This document shows positions 1-6,260 of a stretch of DNA of 10,088 nt, one piece after another (positions within the stretch are counted from its first letter, which is position 1; each line of letters begins with the position of its first letter). The notes below the pieces were generated by a model. The model had not been told where the DNA came from and made no database searches. It saw only the letters and a list, made by a program, of their open reading frames with translations. Position numbers and translations under genes: made by a program. The stretch comes from Spirochaetaceae bacterium. GTDB lineage: Bacteria > Spirochaetota > Spirochaetia > Treponematales > Treponemataceae. The stretch spans positions 1-10,088 of the forward strand of contig JAISVD010000104.1 in the NCBI GenBank assembly GCA_031271875.1, read 5' to 3'.

Positions 1-995
1 ACTGTTGCGGAAGTCCGATCCATCACTTCCGATACGGCGTATTCGGCATTGACCGCTATACAATGATTGGAAAGATATGCTGCGATATGAGGGAAAACAG
101 CCCGGGGCGCATCCAGACCGGATATGAAGGATTCCACCTTGGCATCCAGTTTTTCCCTCTTCACAGCGGGGTCGCTTCCGTTGATCGCCGTCTGTATAAA
201 CGCAAGGGCTCTGTCTGCGGGGATGGCAAAATTTGCGGCCTGTCTTCTCCGGGCGCTGAGGGTGTTGATCCCTGCAACCACATATCCGACGGCAGCTTCC
301 GGCTGCCGGACTAACAGCGGTCCCCCGGAATTTCCCGGATCAACCTGCGCGGTATGCTGAATAAACGGTCCCAACCGTACTTCATTTTGGGACACATCTT
401 TTTCAGGAGGAAACCTGACAGCGGCATTGGAGATCATTCCCCGGCTGAACTGCCAGATAGCCTCGTTTCCAAGGCCGGGAAATCCTGCGGCAAATACATC
501 GGAACCTTCTTCAACATGTTCTGTCATAAAAACAAGGCCGCTGTTAAAGGGTTTTGCGTCATCCCTAAAAGCAAGAACCGCCAGATCAATATCTTCATCC
601 GCAGCGATAAGGCGTAACTGTTCGTAGACGGTTTTTTCCCCTTCCCGATTTTCAAAGGTAATGGAAATAGTATGGGCCCGGGCAATAACATGATAATTTG
701 TGATAATATAATTTGAACCATCATCACCGACATACACAAACCCGGAACCAAAACTTCCCTTAAGGTAATCATCAAAGAATTCCGCCGTGTCGGAGGCCAT
801 TCCCTTTTTTATCATATCTTCTTTCAGCTTTACAATATAATCAACCGCTTCGGGATAATATGTCTGGTTGATTAATCCGACATATTCCCTGATGAGGTTG
901 GTCTGACCAAAAGCACCCGCCGCCGCAAACAAAAATAGTATGACAATCATACTGTTCAATAGATTTCGTTTCATCCCTAAAATATCCTTAATCAT
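1..995 (-). CDS. Exported trypsin-like serine protease (partial, C-terminus beyond left edge)
   Basis: This open frame reads from 995 down through base 1 with no stop: 331 codons visible. The N-terminus MKRNLLNSMIVILFLFAAAG (from residue 8) is a typical signal peptide with probable cleavage near AFG-Q (residues 28-31), so the enzyme should act outside the cytoplasm. The chymotrypsin-fold catalytic triad is visible: His102 in TNYHVI, Asp137 in DIDLAV and Ser223 in DPGNSGGPLL, with GSGFVYV just before the His strand as in DegP/HtrA-type proteases. About 105 residues follow the Ser domain before the window ends; no PDZ domain can be recognised there, and what lies beyond is unknown. Start: ATG 995 is preceded by AGGAG (1009-1013) at a long 13-nt spacing; ATG 1007 is too close to it, and ATG 974 would begin exactly at the signal peptide, so the start is uncertain among these. 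No strong promoter is seen directly upstream. The substrate is unknown. Confidence 0.85.
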   Translation of the reverse strand, partial: MIKDILGMKRNLLNSMIVILFLFAAAGAFGQTNLIREYVGLINQTYYPEAVDYIVKLKEDMIKKGMASDTAEFFDDYLKGSFGSGFVYVGDDGSNYIITNYHVIARAHTISITFENREGEKTVYEQLRLIAADEDIDLAVLAFRDDAKPFNSGLVFMTEHVEEGSDVFAAGFPGLGNEAIWQFSRGMISNAAVRFPPEKDVSQNEVRLGPFIQHTAQVDPGNSGGPLLVRQPEAAVGYVVAGINTLSARRRQAANFAIPADRALAFIQTAINGSDPAVKREKLDAKVESFISGLDAPRAVFPHIAAYLSNHCIAVNAEYAVSEVMDRTSAT

Positions 996-1111
996 CGGTA
1001 TTCGCATTCTCCTGTCAATTGCAAAAGCCTGAGACAATTGCAGCCATAGATGTAATAAAAGAAGAATCTATTTCAATTAATCAAAAAAAAGATTTTTCTT
1101 TAAAAACCAAG

Positions 1112-1135
1112 TTCAAAATCTCACCGAGTTTTGAA
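1112..1135. promoter_or_regulatory. Near-perfect palindrome overlapping a -35 box
   Basis: TTCAAAA (1112-1118), one unpaired T, CTC (1120-1122), loop ACC, GAG (1126-1128), TTTTGAA (1129-1135). The ten base pairs with one bulge end inside the -35 box of the plus-strand promoter at 1131. It could be a protein-binding operator for that promoter or, read on the minus strand where a T-rich tract follows, a weak terminator for the leftward transcript. The symmetry is seen directly; the role is inferred. Confidence 0.4.
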
Positions 1136-1159
1136 ATCAGCTCGCTTTAAAGTTATACT
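1131..1159 (+). promoter_or_regulatory. Putative sigma70 promoter, rightward, no gene assigned
   Basis: TTGAAA (1131-1136), 17-nt spacer, TATACT (1154-1159). Transcription would start near 1166 and run rightward through the gap, antisense to the short frame at 1265-1351, towards the hairpin at 1471-1500, which also has a short T-tract on this strand. No plus-strand gene lies downstream before htpG, so the product would be an untranslated RNA of roughly 340 nt. The hexamer match is good, but A+T-rich DNA gives such matches by chance. Confidence 0.4.
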
Positions 1160-1264
1160 ATATCCAGAGTATTCTTTTAAAGAACCAGAAAAGAGGTTAA
1201 TCAATAAAAGAATTTAATAAAACAATACTTCAGCTTAGAGACTGTTTCTCTATCGGGAGGAGAT

Positions 1265-1351
1265 TTATCCTGAATAATTTGGAAAAAAAGGCTGATATCT
1301 GGAAAGACAGATAGGCGGTAAAAACGCAAGAAGAAACAATTTTTTATCCAT
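1265..1351 (-). CDS. Candidate 28-residue hydrophobic peptide
   Basis: The ATG (1349-1351) is preceded by GGAG (1359-1362) at a 7-nt spacing, and that by a sigma70-like promoter (1399-1427). The peptide begins MDKKLFLLAFLPPICL and continues SRYQPFFPNYSG before TAA. It has a charged start and a hydrophobic stretch at residues 5-16, so it resembles a truncated signal peptide or a very small membrane peptide. The prolines at 12-13 and the short hydrophobic run argue against a strong transmembrane helix. It could be a small membrane-active (type I toxin-like) peptide, a leader peptide, the remnant of a lost secreted-protein gene, or chance. A function cannot be assigned. Confidence 0.3.
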   Translation of the reverse strand: MDKKLFLLAFLPPICLSRYQPFFPNYSG

Positions 1352-1398
1352 ACAGTCACTCCAAATAACAGTTTCTGTTTATTACGGGAATAGGGAAC

Positions 1399-1427
1399 AG
1401 TATAATGGAAAAGTTTTTTTTGTACAA
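1399..1427 (-). promoter_or_regulatory. Putative sigma70 promoter, leftward, for the 28-codon frame
   Basis: On the minus strand: TTGTAC (1427-1422), 17-nt spacer including a run of eight A, TATACT (1404-1399). Predicted start is near 1392, giving about 40 nt of leader before the ATG at 1351. Together with the GGAG at 1359-1362 it makes a complete expression unit for the short frame. It fires towards the plus-strand promoter at 1131-1159. Confidence 0.45.
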
Positions 1428-1464
1428 GTGTATTTTTTAGATTTTTTAACAGTATTAACGATTC

Positions 1465-1502
1465 AAAAAAGGGCTGTCAGGAGGTTCCCTGGCAGTCCTT
1501 TT
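1465..1502 (-). terminator. Rho-independent terminator of htpG
   Basis: Read on the minus strand, AAGGACTGCCAGG pairs with CCTGACAGCCCTT (11 of 13 positions) around a 6-nt loop and is followed by six T (1470-1465). It starts about 17 bases past the htpG stop codon. On the plus strand the same hairpin is followed by only four T, so it might stop rightward transcripts weakly. Confidence 0.8.
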
Positions 1503-1518
1503 CATTAAAATGCTTCCG

Positions 1519-3459
1519 TTACTGCTTTGTGAGCAGCTTATTGATCCGCTTCACGAAATCGTTCGGATCGGCGAGTTCAGCGCCTCCCACAAGAAGCGCC
1601 TGGTCAAGCAGAACCGTTGAGACATCGGTAATATAGTCGTCATCGGTGCTCTCCTTGAGGGCGCTGACAAGGGGATGCCCGCCGTTGATTTCGAGGATCG
1701 GCTTTACCTCCGCGAGTCCCGACTGCCCCATGGCTTTCATCATCCGTTCAAGCTGGAGGGAAGGATCATTTTCGTCAACCACTATACAGGAGGGAGAGCC
1801 CGCGAGGCGTTTGGAGAGACGGACATCCTTCACCTTGTCCCCAAGGGCTTTCTTCACCTTTTCAACAACAGGCTTGAATTCCTTCTCTTTCTTCTTTGTA
1901 TCCGCCTTGTCGCTGTCGCCAAGTTCCTCATCTGATCCCGCCCGGTTCACTGCCTTGAGATCAAAGTCCTTGTATTTACCCAGAGAGGGAATGATAATAT
2001 CATCGATCTCATCATTCATGATAAGGACTTCAATATCCTTTGCCTTATACGCCTCAAGGAGCGGCGACTGCCTGAGAGCCTTTTCGTCCCCGCCGGTTAT
2101 ATAATAAATGGCCTTTTGTTCGGGTTTCATCCGTTGAACATAATCGGCAAAACTCGTCCAGCCGCCGATTCCATCGGATTCGCTCTCCTCGGCAAGTTCC
2201 GCAGTTGTCCTGAATCTGACCAGCTCCATCAGTTCTTCGCGGTTGGCAAAATCGGAGTACAGCCCCTCTTTGAGGGGGCGGTTATACTGGGAAATAAAGG
2301 TTTTCCACTTTTCCTTGTCCGTCTCGGACAGCTTCCTGAACTCGCTGAGCAGTTTCTTAACCGAAGCTGTTTTTATCGACGCCAGGATACGGTTCTGCTG
2401 GAGGATCTCCCTGCTCACATTCAGGGGAAGATCCTCGGAATCGATGATCCCCCGGACAAACCGCAGCCATGTGGGCAGCAGTTCACGGTCATCATCGGTA
2501 ATGAAAACCCGCTTTACATACAGCTTGACGCCGCTTTTGTAATCCGCCTGATACATATCGAACGGAGCGCGTTCGGGAACAAAAAAGAGGGTTGTATACT
2601 CCTGGGTTCCCTCAGCGTGGGTATGCACATACAGAAGCGGATCCGACGAATCATGGGAGATGGTTTTGTAGAAATTCTTATAATCCTCGTCGGAAAGCTC
2701 AGATTTAGGCCGTTTCCAGAGGGCGCTGGCGGAGTTTATCTGTTCAACCTTGTCTTCGCGGCCGGTTTCCTTTCCCTTATCGTCAAAACTCTTCTGCACG
2801 TAATGAAGATAGATGGGAAACGCGATATGGTCCGAATATTTCTTTACAATATCCTCTATCTTCCAGCGGCTCGCAAACTCCTTGTTTTCATCGGTGAGAT
2901 ACATGATAACCGCAGACCCCTGAACGCCCGCGCCGTCAAGACCTGCGGCCTTTACCTTTTCGCTGTCCAGAGGAAGATCATCCAGCTCATAGGAACCCTG
3001 ACCATCGCTTGTCCAGAGGCACACAGCATCGGCGGCCGCCTTGCGGGTCACAACTTCAATCTTTGAAGCCACCATAAAGGCCGAATAAAAACCGACTCCA
3101 AACTGTCCGATAAGAACGGCGTCCTTCTTCGCTTCCTTTTCAAGTTTTTCGAGGAACGCCTTTGTACCCGAACGCGCTATGGTCCCGAGGTTTGCCACAA
3201 GATCGTCCTTGTCCATACCGATACCGGTATCCTTGACGGTGAGGGTTTTTTTATCCTCGTCAAAAGAGATATCGATACGGGGATCAAAGACAACACTCTT
3301 GTACACATCATCGGAAAGGGTCAGATACTTCAACTTGTCCAGCGCGTCAGACGCATTGGACACTATCTCCCTGAGAAAAATGTCTTTATTTGAATATAAT
3401 GAATGAATGATAAGAGTCAGAAGCTGATTCACTTCTGTTTGAAACTGATAAACCGCCAT
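1519..3459 (-). CDS. htpG: Molecular chaperone HtpG (Hsp90 family)
   Basis: A 646-residue cytoplasmic ATP-dependent chaperone dimer that remodels client proteins, close to the usual bacterial length. The N-terminal GHKL ATPase domain shows the catalytic Glu31 and Asn35 in DIFLREIVSNASDALDKL (26-43), DTGIGM (77-82), the lid region around TIARSGTKAF (93-102) and GQFGVGFYSAFMV (118-130). The middle domain carries LPLNVSREILQQ with the conserved arginine. The C-terminal dimerisation domain contains RMMKAMGQSG. A charged linker rich in Asp and Lys (EELGDSDKADTKKKEKEF) precedes the C-terminal domain. No eukaryotic MEEVD tail is present, as expected. Start ATG 3459 is supported by GGGAG (3467-3471) at a 7-nt spacing. 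It is flanked by its own promoter and terminator and so is probably monocistronic. No CIRCE operator is visible upstream. Confidence 0.97.
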   Translation of the reverse strand: MAVYQFQTEVNQLLTLIIHSLYSNKDIFLREIVSNASDALDKLKYLTLSDDVYKSVVFDPRIDISFDEDKKTLTVKDTGIGMDKDDLVANLGTIARSGTKAFLEKLEKEAKKDAVLIGQFGVGFYSAFMVASKIEVVTRKAAADAVCLWTSDGQGSYELDDLPLDSEKVKAAGLDGAGVQGSAVIMYLTDENKEFASRWKIEDIVKKYSDHIAFPIYLHYVQKSFDDKGKETGREDKVEQINSASALWKRPKSELSDEDYKNFYKTISHDSSDPLLYVHTHAEGTQEYTTLFFVPERAPFDMYQADYKSGVKLYVKRVFITDDDRELLPTWLRFVRGIIDSEDLPLNVSREILQQNRILASIKTASVKKLLSEFRKLSETDKEKWKTFISQYNRPLKEGLYSDFANREELMELVRFRTTAELAEESESDGIGGWTSFADYVQRMKPEQKAIYYITGGDEKALRQSPLLEAYKAKDIEVLIMNDEIDDIIIPSLGKYKDFDLKAVNRAGSDEELGDSDKADTKKKEKEFKPVVEKVKKALGDKVKDVRLSKRLAGSPSCIVVDENDPSLQLERMMKAMGQSGLAEVKPILEINGGHPLVSALKESTDDDYITDVSTVLLDQALLVGGAELADPNDFVKRINKLLTKQ

Positions 3460-3485
3460 GTATTATCTCCCTTTTGTTTATGGTT

Positions 3486-3513
3486 TCTATAAAAAATAGC
3501 GAGAAAAAAGCAA
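3486..3513 (-). promoter_or_regulatory. Putative htpG promoter
   Basis: On the minus strand: TTGCTT (3513-3508), 16-nt spacer, TATAGA (3491-3486), with a predicted start near 3479 and a short leader containing the GGGAG at 3467-3471. An overlapping alternative, TTGCCG-17-TATTTT, lies a few bases upstream. Neither is perfect, but both fit a sigma70-type promoter rather than a heat-shock sigma32 consensus. Confidence 0.45.
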
Positions 3514-3651
3514 ATCGGCAAGAGGAATTTATTCCCGATAGAAAATATTTCAGCTCCGCGTTTCAGGAGGACTCCGGAACGGCCTGGATGTATCGGAAAA
3601 GGCGGGAAAACAGAGCGGCGTAAACCGGAGAGGAACCAAACAGGGACAGAG

Positions 3652-3688
3652 CTGAGTAAAAACTCAGTAAAAACTCCGTAAAAACTCA
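3652..3688. repeat. Three tandem 11-bp repeats upstream of ptsI
   Basis: The unit GTAAAAACTC(A/C) occurs at 3656-3666, 3667-3677 and 3678-3688, differing only in the last base. The first copy also lies in a perfect hairpin, CTGAGT-AAAA-ACTCAG (3652-3667). The 11-bp period places all three on about the same face of the helix. They lie about 67-99 bp before the predicted ptsI start, a usual location for activator sites. The repeats are seen; regulator binding is inferred. Confidence 0.6.
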
Positions 3689-3719
3689 GGCAAAGCTATT
3701 CCCGTCCTGTGTACGCCGG

Positions 3720-3748
3720 TTGTATTCCTGCTTTCAATTTGATATATT
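3720..3748 (+). promoter_or_regulatory. ptsI promoter, predicted to give a leaderless mRNA
   Basis: TTGTAT (3720-3725), 17-nt spacer, TATATT (3743-3748). The usual start 7 nt after the -10 box is 3755, the A of the ptsI ATG. No Shine-Dalgarno sequence precedes that ATG, and an in-frame TGA at 3740-3742 prevents any upstream start. Confidence 0.65.
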
Positions 3749-3754
3749 ACTAAA

Positions 3755-5479
3755 ATGAAGGAATATCAGGGGATTTCTGCTTCTCTGGGAACCGATATAG
3801 GTACAGCGTTTGTGTTACCGGATACAACCATGCACATTGCGCACTATGCCATTACCAGTGACCGGATTGAGCCGGAATGGGAACGTTTTGAAGAAGCCGT
3901 TGAGGCGACCAAAAAAGAGATAACCGAGCTCAGGGACTGTGAAAATGCTGAACAGAAAGCGATTTTCGACACCTATCTGCTGATGCTTTCGGATACTGAT
4001 TTCTTCAGCCTTATCAAAAAAAAACATGAAACCTCCCTGACAAACATAGAATCGGTTGTGATCAGGCAGGTTGAGGAATTTTCAACCACCCTCCGCAGCT
4101 CCGGGGACACTTATCTGCAGGAGCGTGCCGACGACATAGAGGATATCTTCGGGAGGGTCCTCGGGCGCCTGACCGGGGAAAAGTACCTGTCCCTGAACGA
4201 TGTTCCCAGGGGAGTCATCCTGGTGGCAAAAAACATGCGCCCCTCGGACGCTGTTTTTTTTACCCGCCGCACACAGGGGGGGATACTCCTTGAACAGGGA
4301 GGGACAAACAGCCATGTGGCGATCCTTGCACGGAGTTACCGGGTACCCGCGGTGGTCGGTGTGCAGGGGATTACAGGAAAAATCCGCAGCGGAGATCGCA
4401 TTATCATCGACGGGGAAAAGGGTATCGTAATTACCGATCCCGATGACAAAACAATCAAAAGATATACAGCTCAGCGTCAAAACGAGGCCGAGCGGAAGGA
4501 ACGGCTTTCGGTATTCCGCAAAAAAGATGCGGTCATGGCCGACGGAGAGCGGATGACCGTTCTCGCCAACATCGGAATACCCGAGGATACCGCCCTCGCC
4601 CTCAGTGAGGGTGCAGAGGGGATAGGTCTTTTCCGCACGGAATTTCTTTTTATGCAGCGCGAGCAGATGATGGGCGAGGATGAACAGGTTGAAGTCTACA
4701 AGGCGGTACTGATCGCAATGGGGAACCTGCCGGTCACGATCAGAACCCTGGATGCAGGGGCCGACAAAATCATAAAAGGCCAGGAGGTCCCTCAGGAGAA
4801 AAACCCTCTGCTGGGGTGGCGGGCGGTGCGGTTCAGCCTGTCCCACGAGGACATATTCAGAACCCAGCTGCGGGCGCTGTACCGCGCGGGGGTGTACGGC
4901 AGCCTTAAAATCATGATCCCCCTCATAACAGAATATCCGGAAATTCAAAAAATCATAAAACTGACGGAAGAGGTAAAGGCCGGACTGAAGGCCGAAGGCG
5001 TCAAATTCAGGGAGGATGTGCCTCTGGGAATCATGATCGAAACCCCTTCCGCAGCCGTCACTGCCGATATCCTCGCACCGCTGTGTTCTTTCTTTTCCAT
5101 CGGAACCAACGACCTGACCCAGTATACCCTTGCGGTGGACCGGGAGGATGAGTACGTGGCGTCCCTCTTTGACGAGTGCAGCCCCGGAGTACTGCGGCTG
5201 ATCGAGAAAACCGTACAAGCCGCAGAGGATCGAAAAATAGAGCTGTCGGTCTGCGGTGAAATGGCGGGGAAATCGGAAACAGCGCTGCTCCTCGCAGGGC
5301 TTGGGGTGCGGAAGTTCAGCATGTCCGCATCGAGCCTGTGCGTGGTTAAGGAAGCCTTCTCCCTTTTTACTCTCGAAGAGGCGCGAAAAGCTGCGGAGCA
5401 CGCACTGACCCTCATGGACGCCAAAAGTATCCGCAGATATATGGAAGAAACGGTAAAAAACGCAAAAACTGCCAGGTAA
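3755..5479 (+). CDS. ptsI: Phosphoenolpyruvate-protein phosphotransferase (PTS enzyme I)
   Basis: A 574-residue cytoplasmic enzyme that takes phosphate from phosphoenolpyruvate and passes it to HPr, the first step of the phosphotransferase system. The length is normal for enzyme I. Residues 1-145 form the N-terminal and HPr-binding region (GISASLGTDIGTAFVL at the start; YLQERADDIEDI at 120-131). The swivelling phosphohistidine domain has His187 in GGTNSHVAILAR. The PEP-binding barrel has Arg294 (GLFRTEFLFM), Arg330 (TIRTLDAGADK), Glu429 (MIETPSA), Asn452-Asp453 (SIGTNDLTQYTLAVDR) and the general-acid Cys500 (VCGEMAG), so it should be active. No HPr or enzyme II gene adjoins it; known treponemes have partial, probably regulatory, PTS sets, which would fit. 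Start ATG 3755 matches the family N-terminus although no ribosome binding site precedes it. No terminator is seen after it. Confidence 0.97.
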   Translation: MKEYQGISASLGTDIGTAFVLPDTTMHIAHYAITSDRIEPEWERFEEAVEATKKEITELRDCENAEQKAIFDTYLLMLSDTDFFSLIKKKHETSLTNIESVVIRQVEEFSTTLRSSGDTYLQERADDIEDIFGRVLGRLTGEKYLSLNDVPRGVILVAKNMRPSDAVFFTRRTQGGILLEQGGTNSHVAILARSYRVPAVVGVQGITGKIRSGDRIIIDGEKGIVITDPDDKTIKRYTAQRQNEAERKERLSVFRKKDAVMADGERMTVLANIGIPEDTALALSEGAEGIGLFRTEFLFMQREQMMGEDEQVEVYKAVLIAMGNLPVTIRTLDAGADKIIKGQEVPQEKNPLLGWRAVRFSLSHEDIFRTQLRALYRAGVYGSLKIMIPLITEYPEIQKIIKLTEEVKAGLKAEGVKFREDVPLGIMIETPSAAVTADILAPLCSFFSIGTNDLTQYTLAVDREDEYVASLFDECSPGVLRLIEKTVQAAEDRKIELSVCGEMAGKSETALLLAGLGVRKFSMSASSLCVVKEAFSLFTLEEARKAAEHALTLMDAKSIRRYMEETVKNAKTAR

Positions 5480-5492
5480 AGAGGATTACTAT

Positions 5493-5603
5493 ATGCAGAA
5501 CTTTTTTAAGGCCCTTGCAAGGGAAAGCACAAACCCGGCACTTCCCGAAGAGTTTACTTTTTTTGGAAAACGTATCGGCAGTTGGAAAATCGACTATCTG
5601 TAG
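5493..5603 (+). pseudogene. 36-codon frame, probably the N-terminal remnant of a broken gene
   Basis: The ATG at 5493 follows AAAGAGG (5478-5484) at good spacing and begins 13 bases after the ptsI stop, so it would be co-transcribed with ptsI. It encodes MQNFFKALARESTNPALPEE, then FTFFGKRIGSWKIDYL, and ends at TAG 5601-5603. The FGKRIGSWKIDY part resembles the first beta strand of small lipocalin-like or DUF1579-type proteins, in which some 100 or more residues would follow; this resemblance is from memory. After the stop the base composition becomes A+T-rich and no frame continues the domain, which fits truncation by a deletion or insertion near 5600. It could also be a genuine micro-protein. 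Confidence 0.4.
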
Positions 5604-5858
5604 AAAGCTCATTGTATCCTCAAACTATTAAATGGGGACAAGAGCAGAATGATTGTATTGAAAAAATAAAAGAAAATATCAGGAATAATAAGAAAGCTGC
5701 AAAAAGAGACGGACGCGTTGTATAACAGGGTGTTCTCGCAAAAAAAGCCTGGGTCGGTCACTGTGCTTACTGGTCTATGTTCCACAGCCAGAGCATTATA
5801 CTAACATACAATTGAAATTGCTTTCCGGCAGAAGAAGTACAAAATTTAGACCTAAATA

Positions 5859-5888
5859 TTGACCAATGCCTATGGATTGTGATATAGT
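5859..5888 (+). promoter_or_regulatory. Putative toxin-antitoxin promoter
   Basis: TTGACC (5859-5864), 18-nt spacer, TATAGT (5883-5888), with a predicted start near 5895. It is the best promoter match upstream of the antitoxin gene and lies just before the inverted repeat at 5901-5935. Such operons usually repress themselves through antitoxin or antitoxin-toxin binding near the promoter. Confidence 0.55.
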
Positions 5889-5900
5889 ATACATAAAGAG

Positions 5901-5935
5901 AACACTGATTTGTGCTCGATGTATAAATCAGTGTT
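5901..5935. repeat. Perfect 11-bp inverted repeat in the toxin-antitoxin leader
   Basis: AACACTGATTT (5901-5911) and AAATCAGTGTT (5925-5935) pair perfectly around a 13-nt loop. It begins about 6 nt after the predicted transcription start. No T-tract follows, so it is not a normal terminator. It may be the operator bound by the antitoxin, or a 5' stem-loop that stabilises or gates translation of the mRNA. The repeat is seen; both roles are inferred. Confidence 0.7.
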
Positions 5936-5966
5936 TCCTAAGTGATTATCGGTTTGGAGAAAATGT

Positions 5967-6260
5967 ATGGTGAATTTAGCCCATGATTTGAAGCCTATTT
6001 CTTATGTAAAAGCTCACACAACTGAAATTGTAAAGTATGTGGGGGATTCCAAGTCTCCTGTGGTTATAACTCAAAATGGAGAGGCAAAAGCGGTAATTAT
6101 TGATATTGAAAGTTACCAAAAAACTATCAATGCAGTAAATCTGGCAAAGTTATTGAGTTTTGGAGAAAAAGATATAAAAAGCGGAAACACCATAACCCAT
6201 GAAAATGCAAAAAAGATTTTTGAGAGGACTTTGGGTGAGATACACAATGAGGCAAATTGA
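5967..6260 (+). CDS. Type II antitoxin, Phd/YefM family
   Basis: A 97-residue protein that should bind and neutralise the toxin encoded just downstream and repress the shared promoter. The N-terminal half has the Phd/YefM DNA-binding pattern: DLKPISYVKAHTTEIVKYV (7-25) followed by the strand-turn-strand PVVITQNGEAKAVIIDIESY (31-50). The C-terminal tail (about 66-97, rich in Lys, Glu and Asn) would be the flexible toxin-binding segment. Start ATG 5967 has GGAG (5956-5959) at 7 nt. The gene overlaps the toxin gene by 14 bases, as is usual for translationally coupled pairs. It is markedly more A+T-rich than ptsI and der, consistent with horizontal acquisition. Confidence 0.88.
   Translation: MVNLAHDLKPISYVKAHTTEIVKYVGDSKSPVVITQNGEAKAVIIDIESYQKTINAVNLAKLLSFGEKDIKSGNTITHENAKKIFERTLGEIHNEAN

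Larger units (their letters stand above)
996..1518. other. A+T-rich intergenic region between the protease gene and htpG
   Basis: This 523-bp spacer holds no long reading frame. It contains the htpG terminator at its right end, a plus-strand promoter (1131-1159) with an overlapping palindrome, a minus-strand promoter (1399-1427), and a 28-codon minus-strand frame with a ribosome binding site (1265-1351), each listed separately. It is much richer in A+T than the flanking genes. I see no tRNA, tmRNA or known riboswitch in it. Confidence 0.6.
5604..5966 (+). other. Degenerate region with toxin-antitoxin promoter, no intact gene
   Basis: One frame stays protein-like from 5510 to 5887 but has in-frame stops at TAA 5723-5725 and TGA 5813-5815 before TAG 5885-5887. 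It includes SSLYPQTIKWGQEQNDCIEK, then RDGRVV, then (after the first stop) KKAWVGHCAYWSMFHSQS. It has no good start codon. It may be the relic of a decayed gene, or noise; I do not recognise the family. The end of the stretch holds the promoter and leader hairpin of the toxin-antitoxin pair. Confidence 0.3.

Noticed and set aside
1230..1313. A plus-strand short frame after GGGAGGAG at 1256-1263
   Set aside because: No ATG or GTG lies at proper spacing. The only candidates are CTG or TTG, giving a dozen residues before a stop.
2116..3066. A 316-codon open frame on the plus strand opposite htpG
   Set aside because: It lies wholly antisense to a textbook Hsp90 gene, shows no recognisable domain, and has no ribosome binding site or promoter of its own. 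It is a by-product of htpG codon usage.
3460..3754. A CIRCE heat-shock operator or sigma32-type promoter for htpG
   Set aside because: I looked for a TTAGCACTC-type inverted repeat and a sigma32 pattern; neither is present in the spacer.
4082..5401. A 439-codon open frame on the minus strand opposite ptsI
   Set aside because: The sense frame is a complete enzyme I with every catalytic residue. The antisense product is rich in Cys, His and Gly without domain structure, as shadow frames often are.
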